NCBI RefSeq assembly: GCF_003970695.1
Contig: NZ_CP034570.1
Location: forward strand, 1,798,001-1,862,000
Source: Maribacter sp. MJ134
GTDB taxonomy: Bacteria; Bacteroidota; Bacteroidia; Flavobacteriales; Flavobacteriaceae
Direction: 5' to 3'
Length of the DNA stretch: 64,000 nucleotides
A program made the translations under genes and the position numbers. The notes below the pieces were generated by a model that was given only the letters and a program-made list of their open reading frames with translations, was not told the origin of the DNA and did not search any database. Shown piece by piece: positions 61,564 to 64,000 of this stretch (its first letter is position 1; every line of letters starts with the position of its first letter).

Positions 61564-62913
61564 TTACAGTGTTGGCAGCTTCCAACCGTTGTGATATTTT
61601 GCGCTTAATAATTGATTCGCTAATTCATTTTTAAATTTGCCTGAGGCGGCGTCCCAATAAATCCTATCACCTGTTTTAAAGGCAACATTACCCATATGCG
61701 AAACTAAAGCAGCATCATAACCAACCTTTATGGGTGCATTTAATTTGGCAGTATCTCTATTCTTTACTGCATCAATAAAATTGGCAGTATGTAAATCAAG
61801 CCCATTCGCTTCGCCCCTACTATATGTGATGGCCTTCATTTTTGGAATACCTTCTTTATCCCATCCTTGAAATTCTTTTTCAGGAATTACTTCCCATCCA
61901 CCTCTATCCAAAACCAATGTTCCGTTATTGCCTATAAAGGCAATGCCGTGATTACGCCCGTAATTACCTCCATCAATTCCTGTAGCATGTTCCCATAATA
62001 TGGAGAACCCATCATATTCATAAACGGTTTGAAGGGTATCCGGTGTTTCAGATGCATCATTCGGGTAAGCAAATTTTCCGCCTAAAGCCATAACGGATTT
62101 AGGCGTACCCACCTTCATTCCATATAAGGCATAATCAATTAAATGAACACCCCAATCTGTCATTAAACCTCCGGCATAATCCCAGAACCATCTAAAATTA
62201 AAATGAAATCTATTTACATTGAATGCACGTTGAGGAGCAGGTCCTAACCACATCTTATAATCTACACCTTTTGGTATTTCGCTATCCACCGTAACAGGCA
62301 CTGGTTTCATCCAGCCTTGATACGCCCAAGCCTTAGCAAGGCGTATTTCACCCAACTTACCCGAATGTACATAATTGATGGCATCCACAAAATGAGGCTG
62401 ACTTCTTTGCCATTGCCCAACCTGAACCATACGGTCGCTTGCCTGCACATGGCCCAACATTAGGTTTGCCTCCTCGACCGAATTGGCAATAGGCTTTTCA
62501 CAATATACATCCTTACCTGCCTTTAGGGCGTCTGTTAATTGTAAGCAATGCCAGTGGTCTGGAGTACCGATTATCACTACGTCAATATCCTTATTTTCCA
62601 GTAACTTTCTATAGTCGCTATACCATTTCGGTTTTTTAATACCCGCCTTTTCCAAATCTACCGTTCTGGAGCGTAATACGTTCTCGTCTACGTCACATAA
62701 TGCAATTACATTAGTGTCGTTCATTTTAAGGACGGATGTTAAATCCGAAAAACCCATGCCCTTACAACCGATTAAACCAACATTTATAGTGTCATTGGGG
62801 CCTAATTTTCTGCGCATAGCCCCTAATAGCTCCATTGGAAAAGTAAATGAGGCCCCTGTTAGAGCTAAGCCTGCCGCACCTTTTCGAATGAAATCTCTTC
62901 TACTATTTATCAT
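61564..62913 (-). CDS. Tat-exported Gfo/Idh/MocA family oxidoreductase
   Basis: A 449-residue NAD(P)-dependent sugar dehydrogenase-like protein. The twin-arginine signal (MINSRRDFIRKGAAGLALTG) is followed by a Rossmann fold, INVGLIGCKGMG (44-54), IIGTPDHWHCLQL and DVYCEKPIANSVEEA with the catalytic-region EKP, then the larger sheet domain (FNFRWFWDYAGGLMTDWG, His-Asp type VHLIDY). Exported members act on sugars or glycosides; some are alpha-N-acetylgalactosaminidase-like. Substrate unknown. Convergent with the YdeI gene, 8 bases apart. Confidence 0.88.
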   Translation of the reverse strand: MINSRRDFIRKGAAGLALTGASFTFPMELLGAMRRKLGPNDTINVGLIGCKGMGFSDLTSVLKMNDTNVIALCDVDENVLRSRTVDLEKAGIKKPKWYSDYRKLLENKDIDVVIIGTPDHWHCLQLTDALKAGKDVYCEKPIANSVEEANLMLGHVQASDRMVQVGQWQRSQPHFVDAINYVHSGKLGEIRLAKAWAYQGWMKPVPVTVDSEIPKGVDYKMWLGPAPQRAFNVNRFHFNFRWFWDYAGGLMTDWGVHLIDYALYGMKVGTPKSVMALGGKFAYPNDASETPDTLQTVYEYDGFSILWEHATGIDGGNYGRNHGIAFIGNNGTLVLDRGGWEVIPEKEFQGWDKEGIPKMKAITYSRGEANGLDLHTANFIDAVKNRDTAKLNAPIKVGYDAALVSHMGNVAFKTGDRIYWDAASGKFKNELANQLLSAKYHNGWKLPTL

Positions 62914-62953
62914 CTTTATGTTCTTTGTGGTTATAAGTTAAAAAAATAAGACA

Positions 62954-62984
62954 TAAAAAAAGCACCAATGTTTCCATTGGTGCT
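62954..62984 (-). terminator. Terminator after yajC
   Basis: Perfect 10-bp stem AGCACCAATG/CATTGGTGCT (62961-62970, 62975-62984) with TTTC loop; on the minus strand it is followed by a T run. It ends the nusB-DUF1573-yajC series. Confidence 0.9.
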
Positions 62985-63006
62985 TCACTTCTGCTGCGCT
63001 GCAACA

Positions 63007-63294
63007 TTATTTTTTAACGGGAGCGGCTAGTTTTCTGCTCATCTCCATAGATATGGCGGACCTATCGAACTTTAATTTTCCGGCCATTGTTTCAATGACA
63101 CAGGAAGCATCCTTATCGTTCAAATCTACAACCTTACCGTGTAGTCCACTTTTCGTTATTACGCGATCACCACGTTTTAATTCCGCCGAAAATTTCTTCT
63201 CGTCCTTTTGTCTTTTCATTTGCGGTCTTATCATAAAGAAATAAGCCACAACGAAAATTAAAATCATTGGAAGAAACTGTCCTATATCACCCAT
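63007..63294 (-). CDS. yajC: Preprotein translocase subunit YajC
   Basis: A 95-residue protein with one N-terminal membrane helix (QFLPMILIFVVAYFFMIRPQ) and the soluble YajC domain (KRQKDEKKFSAELKRGDRVI, TKSGLHGKVVDLN). It belongs to the SecDF-YajC accessory complex of the Sec translocon. The order nusB-DUF1573-yajC is conserved in Bacteroidota. The spacing of 23 bases to the preceding DUF1573 gene supports co-transcription. Confidence 0.95.
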   Translation of the reverse strand: MGDIGQFLPMILIFVVAYFFMIRPQMKRQKDEKKFSAELKRGDRVITKSGLHGKVVDLNDKDASCVIETMAGKLKFDRSAISMEMSRKLAAPVKK

Positions 63295-63317
63295 TTGGTA
63301 GCTATTAAATTTTAAAA

Positions 63318-63788
63318 TTATTTAACAGGCCCAAGTGGCGCTGCTCCTTTTGGGTTAACAAAAGCTTTGATTCTTAAAAGCTCAGAACCCTTTTCTGTAT
63401 TTGCGGTCACTGTAATGGTCTTGGTAACCTGATTTTGACCAGACCCATTAAATTTCACCAATAACTCACTAGATTCACCAGGAGCAATTGGTTCTTTTGG
63501 CGGGTTTGGTACTGTACAACCACAGCTACTTTTAGCATCGGTAATGATTAGAGGGGCGTTACCAGTATTGGTAAATTTAAAAGCCGTCTCTTGTGGAGTA
63601 CCTTGCTCAATAGTACCGAAATCATGCTCGGCTTTTTCAAAGGTCATTACCGGAATAGCCTTAGCAGCTTCATCCCTAACAGCTGCTTCCGCAACATTAT
63701 CAGTGTTAATTTTACTTGAGGCATTTTCTTTACAAGAGGTGAATGCGAACAAGGAAATCGTACAAATTGCAACTACTATCTTTTTCAT
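63318..63788 (-). CDS. DUF1573 domain lipoprotein
   Basis: A 156-residue lipoprotein (lipobox FTSC, Cys19) with one DUF1573 Ig-like domain: FEKAEHDFGTIEQGTPQETA, FKFTNTGNAPLIITDAKSSC and GCTVPNPPKEPIAPGESSEL. The central Cys-Gly-Cys in SSCGCTVP is typical. Function is unknown; conserved linkage to nusB and yajC suggests an envelope role. Confidence 0.9.
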   Translation of the reverse strand: MKKIVVAICTISLFAFTSCKENASSKINTDNVAEAAVRDEAAKAIPVMTFEKAEHDFGTIEQGTPQETAFKFTNTGNAPLIITDAKSSCGCTVPNPPKEPIAPGESSELLVKFNGSGQNQVTKTITVTANTEKGSELLRIKAFVNPKGAAPLGPVK

Positions 63789-63836
63789 TATTTAAGGTAT
63801 TTATTTTTTAATTAAACGTAAAATTAGAAAAATATT

Positions 63837-64000
63837 TTATAACAGCCCTCTACCCATCTTATTCAGTTTTCCTTCGGCCTTATATTCTTTAGTTAGCTTG
63901 TCTAGAATACCATTGATAAAAATACTGCTTTTAGGTGTTGAATATTCTTTGGCGATTTCTAAATATTCGTTAATTGTTACCCGCTCCGGTATCGATGGAA
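63837..64000 (-). CDS. nusB: Transcription antitermination factor NusB, C-terminal end (partial)
   Basis: The minus-strand frame entering from the window edge ends at the stop at 63837-63839. Its last residues read SIPERVTINEYLEIAKEYS, then STPKSSIFINGILDKL and a basic tail ending KLNKMGRGLL. PxxVxINEyIELAKxyS and FINGILDK are the classic NusB C-terminal motifs. NusB binds boxA RNA with S10 in rRNA antitermination. The N-terminal part is outside the window. Confidence 0.9.
   Translation of the reverse strand, partial: PSIPERVTINEYLEIAKEYSTPKSSIFINGILDKLTKEYKAEGKLNKMGRGLL

Noticed and set aside
1-64000. tRNA, rRNA, CRISPR, IS or phage elements
   Set aside because: I looked for T-loop-like sequences, regularly spaced repeats, transposase or integrase motifs and long terminal repeats and found none that hold up by eye; a tRNAscan or Infernal run would be the decisive check.

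Overview
The window looks like a chromosomal segment of a marine-type member of the Flavobacteriaceae (Bacteroidota). The evidence is three proteins with the type IX secretion (type B) C-terminal sorting domain (FFTPNGDG motif), a TonB-dependent receptor with an N-terminal carboxypeptidase-like domain, lipoproteins whose mature ends begin Cys followed by acidic residues, family-restricted genes (DUF5606, DUF4856, HTTM, DUF1573 next to yajC and nusB), repeated TAnnTTTG promoter elements, and few strong Shine-Dalgarno sites. I see no rRNA, tRNA, IS element, integrase, prophage or CRISPR array.

Layout. 0-6.9 kb: end of meaB, a polyprenyl-phosphate type glycosyltransferase with a flippase-like partner, then on the minus strand a GT39 transferase, a PAP2 phosphatase, a MATE exporter and mazG. 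7-12.8 kb: carbohydrate and ester catabolism (TIM-barrel isomerase, glycerol-type aquaporin, alpha/beta hydrolase, SGNH hydrolase, GH20 hexosaminidase). 12.8-15.9 kb: DUF5606, def, ruvX (with a DUF1919 gene between def and ruvX) and divergent dapD. 16-18.5 kb: three glycosyltransferases. 18.5-26.1 kb: Sua5/YrdC, cca, ctaA, a pRiA4b ORF-3 family gene, a nucleoid-associated protein, an unrecognised protein with kinase-like motifs, and an ABC-2 transporter. 26.2-34.5 kb: two tandem T9SS cargo proteins, uvrB and an M20 peptidase. 34.6-43.8 kb: hsp20, DUF2254, TerB, DUF1456, a TonB-C-like secreted protein, sucC, a Lon-N protein, lysA, a thioredoxin-like protein and guaB. 44.3-53.7 kb: a probable iron/metal locus. 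53.7-64 kb: HMG-CoA lyase, a LysE exporter, a choice-of-anchor L T9SS protein, a Dabb protein, pyrD, pepT, a Tat-exported Gfo/Idh/MocA protein, yajC, DUF1573 and the end of nusB.

The most interesting part is 44.3-53.7 kb. Seven copies of one inverted repeat (TTATTTAGA-N5-TCTAAATAA, 15-18 of 18 arm bases matching) lie in the non-coding stretches there. They sit before a membrane protein plus triple-HhH lipoprotein pair, before imelysin-HTTM-FecA-like receptor, before the DUF4856 lipoprotein (two copies), before an 82-residue protein with two CxxC...C...C units, over the start codon of a 47-residue Cys/Lys-rich protein, and between ferritin and a CxxC protein. I infer one metal-responsive regulon joining outer-membrane import, periplasmic and surface lipoproteins, small Cys-rich proteins and iron storage. 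The regulator is not in the window.
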